A DNA stretch of 64,000 bases from Acidobacteriota bacterium (GTDB taxonomy: Bacteria > Acidobacteriota > Terriglobia > Terriglobales > Acidobacteriaceae), in contig JABCZI010000007.1 in the NCBI GenBank assembly GCA_013289765.1, positions 231,599 through 295,598 of the forward strand. The letters are read 5' to 3'. The notes beneath the pieces are model-generated. The model did no database searches and was not told the DNA's origin. It saw only the letters and a list, made by a program, of their open reading frames with translations. How positions within the stretch are numbered: the first letter of the stretch is position 1; every line of letters starts with the position of its first letter. Below are positions 45,184 to 53,761 of the stretch, in pieces. The translations under genes and the position numbers were made by a program.

Positions 45184-45726
45184 TTAGTCGCGAACGAATC
45201 GATCAATCAGCACTTCAAGTCTCATGCGGAGAACTTTTGTCGCTGGTAGATCGCTAGTGAGCCCGTCTACAGCCAGCATGAAGACCTCCGAGACCTCTTT
45301 ACTACCAAGGACAGCCTGCGTGTACTTAAGTTGAATTTTTCTGCGCCTTTCGTAAGTGTCCGGCGTGACTCGTTTGCATGCCCCATAGAATTCCGTGCCC
45401 ATCGGAGCATCCACGATTAGCTCCTTCCACGGGTCAAGCAGCAGAGCTTCATAGACCGACATAAGCTTTTCCCGTCTGCTTCCCGGCTTTGCGAGGGCGC
45501 GTTCGGCGGCCCGATATTGTATTTCGAAAAGGTCCTCCAGGACGGCGCCAAAAATCTCTTCCTTGCTCTTGAATTTCCGGTAGATCAGCGGTCGCGATAC
45601 GGCTGCCTGTTTGGCGATATCTTCGAGCGAGCTCTTCGCATAGCCAAATTTAAGGATGCAGTCGCGGGCAGCGTCGAGGATGACTCGCCGCCGTGCTGCA
45701 TCTCGGTCAAAAGATTTTTTCTGCAT
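45184..45726 (-). CDS. TetR-family transcriptional repressor of the efflux locus
   Basis: 180 residues. The N-terminal helix-turn-helix is SSLEDIAKQAAVSRPLIYRKFKSKEEIF, preceded by the family lead-in DAARDCILKFGY. The C-terminal ligand-binding half is not conserved. It is divergent from the RND efflux genes with a near-perfect AT-rich palindrome between them, which it very likely binds, repressing both itself and the pump. Confidence 0.9.
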   Translation of the reverse strand: MQKKSFDRDAARRRVILDAARDCILKFGYAKSSLEDIAKQAAVSRPLIYRKFKSKEEIFGAVLEDLFEIQYRAAERALAKPGSRREKLMSVYEALLLDPWKELIVDAPMGTEFYGACKRVTPDTYERRRKIQLKYTQAVLGSKEVSEVFMLAVDGLTSDLPATKVLRMRLEVLIDRFVRD

Positions 45727-45736
45727 ATTTTGAATC

Positions 45737-45762
45737 GTTACATATTATACATAATATGTAAC
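45737..45762. promoter_or_regulatory. TetR operator palindrome
   Basis: A 26-bp perfect inverted repeat, GTTACATATTAT-AC-ATAATATGTAAC, starts 11 bp upstream of the tetR start codon. A further TGTAAC half-site follows at 45765-45770. Its AT-richness contrasts with the flanking genes. Confidence 0.75.
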
Positions 45763-45865
45763 ACTGTAACAAGATGGCGAAATGACTTCGTGCCGTATTC
45801 GCACATAGCTTAGCAAGTGTCGTGGCACTTGCGCGCAAGTAACTCGATTTGTGAGGAACCGAACC

Positions 45866-47005
45866 ATGAAGAAGATCTTTGCAGGATTCATTGGGGCAGC
45901 GTTGTTATCAAGTTCGCTTGGCTGCAGCAACAGCAATGTCCGAGCGTCGACCGGTCCTCCACCAGCTAGGGTCGAAGTTGCGCCGGTCATTCAAAAAGAC
46001 GTGCCGGTTCAAGGCGAGTGGGTGGGAACGCTCGAAGGCTACGTCAACGCACAGATCTCTCCGCAGGTGAGCGGTTACCTCATTCGCCAGGATTATCAGG
46101 AGGGCGCATTCGTCAAAAAGGGTCAAGTGCTATTTGAGATTGACCCGCGTCCATTTCAGGCGGTGCTCGATCAAGCCAAAGCACAGCTGGCCCAGGCTGA
46201 GGCGCAGATGGCGAACGCCGAAACGAACGTGAAGCGTGATGTTCCCGAAGCAGAGGCTCACGCCATTCCCCAAAGTCAGTTGGATACGGACACGCAGTCG
46301 CTCCGTGGGGCTAAGGCAGCAGTTGAGGCGAGCCAGGCGGCGGTCGAACAGGCCGCGCTGAATTTGGGCTACACGAGAGTTGTGTCCTTAGTGGATGGAA
46401 TCGCCGGCATCAACACTGTGCAGGTGGGCAACCTGGTAGGGCCGTCCACGGTCCTCACTGCGGTTTCGCAGGTAAGTCCCATCAAAGTTTATTTCCCCAT
46501 CAGTGAACAGGAATACCTGCGCATGGCGGACGGAGGCGGTCCGGGGAGCGTGGACTTTCTGACGCACGCCTCACGAATCCCGTTGCGGTTAACTTTGGCC
46601 GACGGGAGTGTCTACCCGCATCCGGGCAGAATCATCTTCGCGGACCGCCAGGTAAACACGCAGACCGGAACCATCCAGATCGTGGGCGAGTTCCCCAACT
46701 CCAGGAACCTGTTGCGACCGGGGCAATATGCACGCATTCAGACGCCCACCGGAAACATTACGGGAGCGCTGCTGGTGCCGCAGGCGGCCGTGAATCAGCA
46801 GCAAGGAACGTATCAGGTCACTGTGGTTGGCGCCGATAGTCGAGCGCAACTCCGCACGGTACAGGTCGGGCCGAGAGTGGGCACGCTCTGGGTGATCACG
46901 GCGGGCCTGAAGCCGGGAGAACGCGTCGTGGCGGTTGGCGCAGAGAAGGCGAAAGAAGGCGAACTGGTGAATCCCACGCCGTTCAAAGAAATCGAGGAGC
47001 GCTAA
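45866..47005 (+). CDS. RND efflux periplasmic adaptor (AcrA/MexA-like)
   Basis: About 379 residues. A lipoprotein signal with Cys in LLSSSLGCSN anchors it to the inner membrane. The biotinyl-lipoyl half VSGYLIRQDYQEGAFVKKGQVLFEIDP, the coiled-coil hairpin (AKAQLAQAEAQMANAETN) and the beta-barrel part define the membrane fusion protein family. The ATG at 45866 is preferred over GTG 45851 because it gives the lipobox and has GAGGAACC upstream. Two bases separate it from the pump gene. Confidence 0.92.
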   Translation: MKKIFAGFIGAALLSSSLGCSNSNVRASTGPPPARVEVAPVIQKDVPVQGEWVGTLEGYVNAQISPQVSGYLIRQDYQEGAFVKKGQVLFEIDPRPFQAVLDQAKAQLAQAEAQMANAETNVKRDVPEAEAHAIPQSQLDTDTQSLRGAKAAVEASQAAVEQAALNLGYTRVVSLVDGIAGINTVQVGNLVGPSTVLTAVSQVSPIKVYFPISEQEYLRMADGGGPGSVDFLTHASRIPLRLTLADGSVYPHPGRIIFADRQVNTQTGTIQIVGEFPNSRNLLRPGQYARIQTPTGNITGALLVPQAAVNQQQGTYQVTVVGADSRAQLRTVQVGPRVGTLWVITAGLKPGERVVAVGAEKAKEGELVNPTPFKEIEER

Positions 47006-47007
47006 TT

Positions 47008-50000
47008 ATGGCGAGTTTTTTCATCCGACGCCCCATCGTCGCGATTGTGATCGCGATTCTTACCGTAGTCGTTGGCGCGATCTCGATTGCGCTTTTGCCG
47101 ATCGCACAATTTCCGAACATTGCGCCACCGGAAATCTGGTTGCAAGCCAACTACCCCGGTGCCGACGCAAAGACTCTCGAGCAGTCCGTCGCTACGCCGA
47201 TCGAACAACAAGTGACCGGTGTGGACAACATGGAATACATGTATTCCGTGAACACCACGAATGGTTCGCAAACGTCTCTGCTCGTCGATTTTGATCTCAA
47301 GACTGATCCAAACACGGATCTCGTGCTTACGCAATCGCGACAGCAACTGGCAAACGGTCAACTTCCGCCCGAAGTAACGAGCTATGGGATTAGCTTGCGA
47401 AAGTCGGCTACCGCTCCTTTCATGCTGGTCGGCCTCTACTCGCCCCACGGCACCCGCGATGCTGCGTTTCTCTCTAACTATGCGTACATCAACCTCAACG
47501 ACCCTATCGGCCGCTCCTATGGAGTCGGCCGGTCGGAGGTCTTCGGAGCCGGCCAGTACGCCATGCGGCTCTGGATAAAGCCAGATCAGCTGGCGAAACT
47601 GGGCATTACCGTCACGGATATTACGAACGCTATCCAGGCCCAGAACAAAGTAAATCCAGCTGGCCAGATAGGTGGCGAGCCAGCCCAGAAGAACCAGCAG
47701 TTCACCTACGCATTGCTGGCAAAGGGGCGCCTGAGATCTCCGGAACAATTCGGCAACATTGTTGTTCGTGAATCCCCGAATGGCGGAACCGTGCGCGTGA
47801 AAGACGTGGCGCGGGTGGAGCTGGGCCAGCAGGACTACAGCACGATCAGCCGTCTAAATGGGAAGCCCACCGCAATCATTGCCATCTATCAGCTGCCCGG
47901 ATCTAACGCGCTTCAAACTGCGCAGGGCGTCCGCAAGCTGATGGCCCAGATGAAGGACCGCCTTCCCGAAGATGTCGATTATGCGATATCGCTGGACCAG
48001 ACATTGCCGGTCAGCGAAGGCATGAAGGAAGTCGTCGAAACCCTGGTGATTGCGATTTTGCTGGTCATCCTTGTGGTGTACCTCTTCTTGCAAGACTGGC
48101 GGGCCACGCTGATTCCTATGCTGGCAGTCCCGGTTTCGCTCGTCGGCACGTTTATCCTGTTCCCGCTATTCGGCTTCTCAATTAACACACTTTCGATGTT
48201 GGGCCTTGTGCTCGCGATCGGTCTGGTGGTTGACGATGCAATTGTGGTGGTTGAAGGCGTGCAACACCATATCGAAGAGGGATTGGCTCCGAAGGACGCG
48301 GCTCTCAAGGCGATGGAGGAGCTCTCCGGGCCCGTTGTGGGGATTGCCCTGGTGCTCGCTTCGGTGTTTGTGCCTACGGCGTTCATCCCAGGGATCACCG
48401 GGAAGCTTTATCAGCAATTCGCCCTGACCATCGCCATTTCTGTGATCCTCTCTGCCTTCAATGCGCTTACGCTCAGCCCGGCGCTCGCTGGTCTGTTGCT
48501 GCGACCAAAATCAGAGGAAGGCACCGACAAGCACCGCGGACCTCTCGGGAAAGTTTTTGACGCATTCAATCGCTATTGGGAACGCAGCACCAATGGTTTT
48601 GTGCGTTGGTCCCACGCTGTGATTCGCAAGGGCGCGCTCGTGATGGTGCTGCTCGTTCTCTTCGGTCTGGGCGCGTTTTTCTTTGGTAACCGCCTGCCGT
48701 CAAGCTTTATGCCCGATGAAGACCAGGGCTACCTCTACGTCAGCATGCAACTTCCCATCGCGGCGTCGATGCAACGTACAAGCGAGGCTGGGAAACAGGT
48801 GGAGAACGTTCTCGCAAACATTCCGGGAGTTCAATACACGACATCTGTTATCGGCTTCAATCTGCTCAGCTTCGCGCACACCAGCTACAACGGCTTCTTC
48901 TTCGTCACGTTGAAACCCTGGAGCGAGCGCAAGAGCAGGGCGGAACGGTATCAGGAAATAAAAACTCGACTGAACCAGGAACTTAGTCGTCTTCCCGAAG
49001 GGACTGTTTTCGGCTTCTCGCCGCCTGCGGTACCTGGCGTTGGCACCTCCGGTGGATTTCAATTCGTCCTGGAAGACCGCGCCGGAAAGGATGTGGAGTT
49101 TCTTTCCGATAACTTGAACAAATTCCTGGTAGCCGCTCGCAAGCGTCCTGAAATCGGCATGATCAATTCAACCTTTATCCCGAGCGTGCCCGAGCAGTAC
49201 ATCAATGTGGACCAGGACAAAGTACTCAAACAGGGTGTCGCGATCAGCGATGTCTATCAAACCATTCAGGCCTATATGGGCGGCCTGTTCGTCAATTACT
49301 TCAATGATTTCGGCCGCACCTGGCAGGTATATATCGAGGCCGAGGCGCCTTACCGAGCGAATACGCAAGACCTGTCGCAGTTCTATGTGCGCAACAACCA
49401 GGGCCAGAACGTACCGCTTTCCGCGCTCGCGAATTTCGAAACCGATTACGGCCCGGAATTCACCCTGCGCTACAACGAGTATCGCAGCGCGCAGATCTTC
49501 GGCAGCGCCGCTCCCGGTTATAGCTCTCAACAGGCGACCGCGGCCCTCGAAGATGTTTTCCATCAAACCATGCCCCACGAAATGGGCTTCGACTACATGG
49601 GCATGTCTTATCAGGAGCAGAAAGCGCGGCAGGGTGTGCCAGCGTGGGCCATTTTCGTACTTTCACTCCTCTTTGTTTTTCTGATTCTTGCGGCGCTCTA
49701 CGAAAGCTGGACGTTGCCATTCAGCGTCCTGCTGAGTACTCCCGTGGCGGTATTCGGCGCTCTCGCAGCTCTGTGGCTTCGTCGCTTTATAGTCGGCCTT
49801 TACATGCCGCCGTACATGGTCCAGATGGAGAACGACGTTTACACCCAGATTGGTCTGGTAATGCTCATCGGCCTGGGCGCCAAGAATTCCATCCTTATCG
49901 TCGCGTTCGCCAAAGAGGACTACGACCGCGGCATGTCCCTCGTCGATGCAGCACTTTCGGCGGCGAGGCTTCGCTTCCGGCCGCTGATGATGACGGCGCT

Positions 50001-50223
50001 CGCCTTTATTGTCGGGTGCGTACCGCTATGGATAGCGTCGGGCGCAGGCTCAGTCGCGCGACAGATTATAGGAACGACCGTGATCGGAGGCATGCTGGCG
50101 GAGACGTTTATCGGCAGGTTCTTTGTTCCGGCGATCTTCTACGTCGTTGAGAAATTCTCAGGTGCTGAGAAACGGAAAGCATTGCCACTCGCTGCCGCCG
50201 AGGCGCCCAGTCTGGGGGATTGA
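47008..50223 (+). CDS. RND multidrug efflux pump, HAE1 family (AcrB-like)
   Basis: 1071 residues. Inner-membrane proton-driven trimeric pump with twelve transmembrane helices and two large periplasmic loops. The N-terminus MASFFIRRPIVAIVIAILTVVVG and the proton-relay motif VVDDAIVVVE (helix 4, two Asp) are conserved. Exports hydrophobic drugs or detergents by AcrB logic. It forms an operon with the adaptor upstream and a broken outer-membrane gene downstream. Confidence 0.95.
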   Translation: MASFFIRRPIVAIVIAILTVVVGAISIALLPIAQFPNIAPPEIWLQANYPGADAKTLEQSVATPIEQQVTGVDNMEYMYSVNTTNGSQTSLLVDFDLKTDPNTDLVLTQSRQQLANGQLPPEVTSYGISLRKSATAPFMLVGLYSPHGTRDAAFLSNYAYINLNDPIGRSYGVGRSEVFGAGQYAMRLWIKPDQLAKLGITVTDITNAIQAQNKVNPAGQIGGEPAQKNQQFTYALLAKGRLRSPEQFGNIVVRESPNGGTVRVKDVARVELGQQDYSTISRLNGKPTAIIAIYQLPGSNALQTAQGVRKLMAQMKDRLPEDVDYAISLDQTLPVSEGMKEVVETLVIAILLVILVVYLFLQDWRATLIPMLAVPVSLVGTFILFPLFGFSINTLSMLGLVLAIGLVVDDAIVVVEGVQHHIEEGLAPKDAALKAMEELSGPVVGIALVLASVFVPTAFIPGITGKLYQQFALTIAISVILSAFNALTLSPALAGLLLRPKSEEGTDKHRGPLGKVFDAFNRYWERSTNGFVRWSHAVIRKGALVMVLLVLFGLGAFFFGNRLPSSFMPDEDQGYLYVSMQLPIAASMQRTSEAGKQVENVLANIPGVQYTTSVIGFNLLSFAHTSYNGFFFVTLKPWSERKSRAERYQEIKTRLNQELSRLPEGTVFGFSPPAVPGVGTSGGFQFVLEDRAGKDVEFLSDNLNKFLVAARKRPEIGMINSTFIPSVPEQYINVDQDKVLKQGVAISDVYQTIQAYMGGLFVNYFNDFGRTWQVYIEAEAPYRANTQDLSQFYVRNNQGQNVPLSALANFETDYGPEFTLRYNEYRSAQIFGSAAPGYSSQQATAALEDVFHQTMPHEMGFDYMGMSYQEQKARQGVPAWAIFVLSLLFVFLILAALYESWTLPFSVLLSTPVAVFGALAALWLRRFIVGLYMPPYMVQMENDVYTQIGLVMLIGLGAKNSILIVAFAKEDYDRGMSLVDAALSAARLRFRPLMMTALAFIVGCVPLWIASGAGSVARQIIGTTVIGGMLAETFIGRFFVPAIFYVVEKFSGAEKRKALPLAAAEAPSLGD

Positions 50224-50257
50224 ATTATGGGGATTGAATTATGGGGGTTGAATTATG
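50215..50257 (+). repeat. Tandem repeat over the outer-membrane gene start
   Basis: GGATTGAATTATG occurs twice, followed by the variant GGTTGAATTATG, each copy ending in an ATG. The repeat begins within the last codons of the pump gene and runs to the start codon at 50255. The three tandem G-rich/ATG units duplicate the ribosome site. Confidence 0.85.
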
Positions 50258-51651
50258 AAGACCACTGCACTCTTAGGAATCCTGGCCGTGCTGGTTCTGG
50301 AAGCCGGCTGCACGATGGGCCCGAAGTACAAACGGCCTGCGGTGAATGTTCCTCAAGAATACCGCACGCCGGAACCGCAACCAGCCACCCAGGCCTCGTC
50401 GCTTGGCAACGAGCAATGGTGGCAGCTTTATCAGGATCCTGTGCTCACGCAGCTGATTCACACCGCCATTGCGCAAAATTATGATGTGCGCATCGCCGCG
50501 GCTCGAGTGCTCGAAGCTCAGGCGCAAGTCGGGATCACACGCTCCAACCAATTTCCGTCCGCGAGCGTCGGCGCCGACATTTACAGCCAGCAAAACCCGA
50601 AGGTTTCGAACGTCTTTCCCGCTTACCAGGTCAACGCGGGCGACCTGAATCTATCGGTGATCTGAAATCTGGACTTCTGGGGAAAATATCGCCGGCAAAC
50701 CGAGGCGGCTCGAGCCCAATTATTCGCAACCGAATGGGGGCAGCGAGCCGTCATCTCCTCGCTGGTTGCTAACGTAGCGACAGCTTATTTCCAGCTGCGG
50801 GCGCTCGACAATGAACTCGAAATTTCACAGCGCACGCTGGCCTCACGGCAAGAGTCCCTCAAGCTAACGAACTTCCTTGAAAGCCACGGCTCGAACTCCG
50901 GGTTGGATGTGAGCCAGGCAGAGCAACTCGTCTACACCGCGTCCGAAACGATCCCAGACCTGGAGCGGCAAATCCAGCAACAGGAGAACGTGCTCAGTGT
51001 TCTGCTCGGCGAAAATCCTCAATCAATTCCCCGCGGACGGCGCTTACCGACCAGCCCGCTCCCCAGAACGTTCCGGGCGGCCTGCCTTCCGAATTGCTGG
51101 AGCGTCGGCCGGACGTCCGCCAAGCGGAAGAGATGATGGTTGCAGCGAACGCACAAATCGACGTCGCCAAGGCCTCATTCTTTCCGAACCTTTCACTCAC
51201 TGGACTGGGAGGGCTGGAGAGCAATGCCTTGCACAAGTTCATCAGCCAGCCGTCGGAGACTTGGTACGGGGCCTTCAACGTGAGTCAACCTGTCTTCCAA
51301 GGAGGAGCTCTCCGCTCCCAACTCAGGCTCGCCCGCGCCAACTGGCAGGAAGCGTCGCTCTCCTACCAGCAAACAGTTCAAAACGCCCTGGAACAAGTTT
51401 CCAATTCACTCGTCGCCTCTGAAAAAGACCGCGAGTTCCGTGAGCAACAGGAATTGCTCACACAGGCAGCGCAGCAGACCGATCAACTCTCCGAGGTTCT
51501 TTACAAGAATGGCGGCGCGAGCTACCTGCAAGTGCTGACCAGCGAAACAAATTATTTCTCGGCGGAACTCAATCTCGTGCAGGCACAACTGAATGAGCGT
51601 TTGGCCTTAGTTCAGATTTACCAAGCTCTCGGCGGCGGATGGCAACAATAA
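50255..51651 (+). pseudogene. Outer-membrane efflux lipoprotein (NodT/OprM-like), disrupted
   Basis: The intact product would be a lipoprotein (LVLEAGCTMGPKYKRP) forming the channel of the efflux complex. Two lesions break it. The first is a TGA at 50663-50665 where the family has Trp (LSVI then NLDFWGKYRR), a single TGG to TGA change. The second is a one-base loss in the G run at about 51039-51040 (GGACGG then CGCTT); restoring one G would rejoin the frames into LTDQPAPQNVPGGLPSELLERRPD. The segment from 51094 is in a different frame and runs to the natural end. The remaining sequence is well conserved, so the decay looks recent, or the assembly contains errors. Confidence 0.85.
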
Positions 51652-51919
51652 TGGCATGCGCGGAGGTGGTGGTGTCCAGCAGCCCGGCGACTAGTGACTC
51701 CATGAAGTGGAATCGTTTGCACCAGCCTGAGCGCTTGTCTTTCCTGCGCGGATGATTGGACGCCTGACCCTGCGATCAAGTCGAGCACGCATAGTGCAAC
51801 TGATTTGGTTATGAACTTCCATGCTCGCTTATGAGGAAAAATCATAATTGGAAAGTAGTTGGGCACGCGACCAGGGCGTTGCGTTGACATAGGACCTCGG
51901 ACTGCCAAGTGAATGATCC

Positions 51920-53563
51920 TTAGTCTAACCTCCAAGGAGATCGCTCAGGCCAACTTCGCAACGCTTCCGTGGCCCAAGCGTTCGTCTTGTCTGTGTGACA
52001 CGAAGTGCACGGATTGGGAACGTTGTATTTGTCCGTCATCGCCGGCGTGATGAACGCGAATGTATGAGCGCGTACTTTTACCTCTCCCAGCGTCGTCTCG
52101 ATCTTTGGCATGTGGCACGCGACACACTGGCTACCCGGACTTCCACCTTTGTGATGAGTGTGTTCTTCGATGGTGGCAGTGCGAGGTCCGTTCGGCGACA
52201 AAGGACCGTGGCAATCCAAACAGATTTTGTCGGCTGGCTTTCTCAATTCAGAGTAATTATCCGTCCCGTGCGCATCATGGCAGCTAAAACAAGTGACCCC
52301 ACGCCGGTACATGACGCTCTGCACAAAATCGTTCCCCTGCATCCGGTTTTTGTGCGCAGTACCATCGGGGAAATGAGTGAAGCTAAGCTGACCCAGTGAG
52401 TGGTCCTCCAAAGTCCAGAAATCTTGCAACCTTAGACCAACGTTATAGCCGACTGGCCAGTCATAGTAGGTCGCCTCGATGGGGTTCGTACGAGGGCGTC
52501 CTTGCGAATGGCATTGGATACAGCTATCACTGGCTGCAACGTAGTCCATCCGCGCGGGATTCAGAATGTCACCGCGCTGCGGGTGTTCGACATGTTCGCT
52601 GCCCGGCCCGTGGCACCGCTCACAACCCACATTCCATTCCGCGACTTGCTTGGTATGAATGTTGTAACCCACGGAATGGCAACCGTCGCATAATGGTCCA
52701 GTTGGCCGTTTCATATTGTCGGCCGGATAGAACGGTTCCCACCAATCGCTTCCACTCTTGACAAAATATGGACGCCAAGCGTGGTTGACGATGTCCCATT
52801 GCGCTGGCTCCGGGAAATAGTCATCGCCAATCTTGGTGAAGTAGCGTTGCTTCCAGATACTGCCGTAGACAAAAGCGACCTGATCCTTCGTAAACTTGGC
52901 GAGGGGATCGCGGGCAAGATCTGGAATGATGGCGTCAGGATGTTCCTTGGGGTCACGTACCACGTTCGCCATCGGCGTTTTCTTCCAGTGTTCGTAAATC
53001 TGTTCGTGGCATTTCCGACAGGTATTCGAGCCGACGAACTTGGCAGAATGCGAGGCTTCAACCTGTTGTGTTTGTTCATGACTAGTGAGCGGACGGAGAT
53101 CGCGGATTAACAAAACGAATTTCCAACTATCGTCCTCTCCCTGCTGATGCGGCGCGCTCCACCCGGGCATTCCTGTCAGTTGAACTCCATTCGCGATGAT
53201 GTAATGAATTTCTCCATCACTGAGGTTCTGCGTCTCCGGCGAGAGCAAATCGGGCACTCTGGGATACAAGTTGCTTCCGATTTTCGTCTGCCCTCTGCCA
53301 TCGGCACCGTGACACACCGCGCACCGGGCTATGAAATCTTCGTGAGCTTCTTTCAGAATCTCCGGTGTGACTTTTAATGGGTTCACCATCTGGCGGTCTA
53401 CTCTCGGGATCGCCAGATTTCTTACACCTCTGGCCAGTATTCGTTCGAAAGATGACGGCTCGGATTTTGCGCTGAATCCTCGCGATATCAACACACTTAC
53501 ACAGATCGCTCCAAATATTGCGACTGTGAGAAGTAGAAAAAGCCATTTCTTCCAGACCTTCAT
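51920..53563 (-). CDS. Membrane-anchored nine-heme c-type cytochrome
   Basis: About 547 residues. A single N-terminal hydrophobic segment (WLFLLLTVAIFGAICVSVLI) anchors the protein, or it is exported by that segment. Nine CxxCH heme sites are visible: CAVCH, CRKCH, CDGCH, CERCH, CIQCH, CFSCH, CLDCH, CVACH and CTSCH. The first is in a mono-heme cytochrome domain (CAVCHGADGRG); the rest form a multiheme domain of the type common in respiratory electron transfer. The start at 53563 (MKVWKKWLF) gives the better signal. The terminal electron acceptor cannot be inferred. Confidence 0.9.
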   Translation of the reverse strand: MKVWKKWLFLLLTVAIFGAICVSVLISRGFSAKSEPSSFERILARGVRNLAIPRVDRQMVNPLKVTPEILKEAHEDFIARCAVCHGADGRGQTKIGSNLYPRVPDLLSPETQNLSDGEIHYIIANGVQLTGMPGWSAPHQQGEDDSWKFVLLIRDLRPLTSHEQTQQVEASHSAKFVGSNTCRKCHEQIYEHWKKTPMANVVRDPKEHPDAIIPDLARDPLAKFTKDQVAFVYGSIWKQRYFTKIGDDYFPEPAQWDIVNHAWRPYFVKSGSDWWEPFYPADNMKRPTGPLCDGCHSVGYNIHTKQVAEWNVGCERCHGPGSEHVEHPQRGDILNPARMDYVAASDSCIQCHSQGRPRTNPIEATYYDWPVGYNVGLRLQDFWTLEDHSLGQLSFTHFPDGTAHKNRMQGNDFVQSVMYRRGVTCFSCHDAHGTDNYSELRKPADKICLDCHGPLSPNGPRTATIEEHTHHKGGSPGSQCVACHMPKIETTLGEVKVRAHTFAFITPAMTDKYNVPNPCTSCHTDKTNAWATEALRSWPERSPWRLD

Positions 53564-53761
53564 CGAATATCCCATTTCCTGTTCAGTGTGGTGTTGTTTC
53601 CTGGGATCGGCGATTGTCGCGTTTGACCTGGACTCATTGGATGCAGGCGGCGAGCTGTCGCGGTCATTTTACGCGGTCTGCGATAACCGTTGTAAACGGG
53701 CATACACTCAAAATCCCCCGGTCACAGGTAATGATTGTAATGGTGATGTTTCGGCCATCCA

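Noticed and set aside
50663..50665. TGA in the outer-membrane efflux gene as a possible selenocysteine codon
   Set aside because: The family has Trp there, not Cys, and the gene also has a frameshift downstream. A TGG to TGA nonsense mutation is the simpler reading.
51618..51935. 105-codon minus-strand ORF between the efflux and cytochrome genes
   Set aside because: Overlaps the end of the efflux gene, has no family resemblance and no ribosome site.
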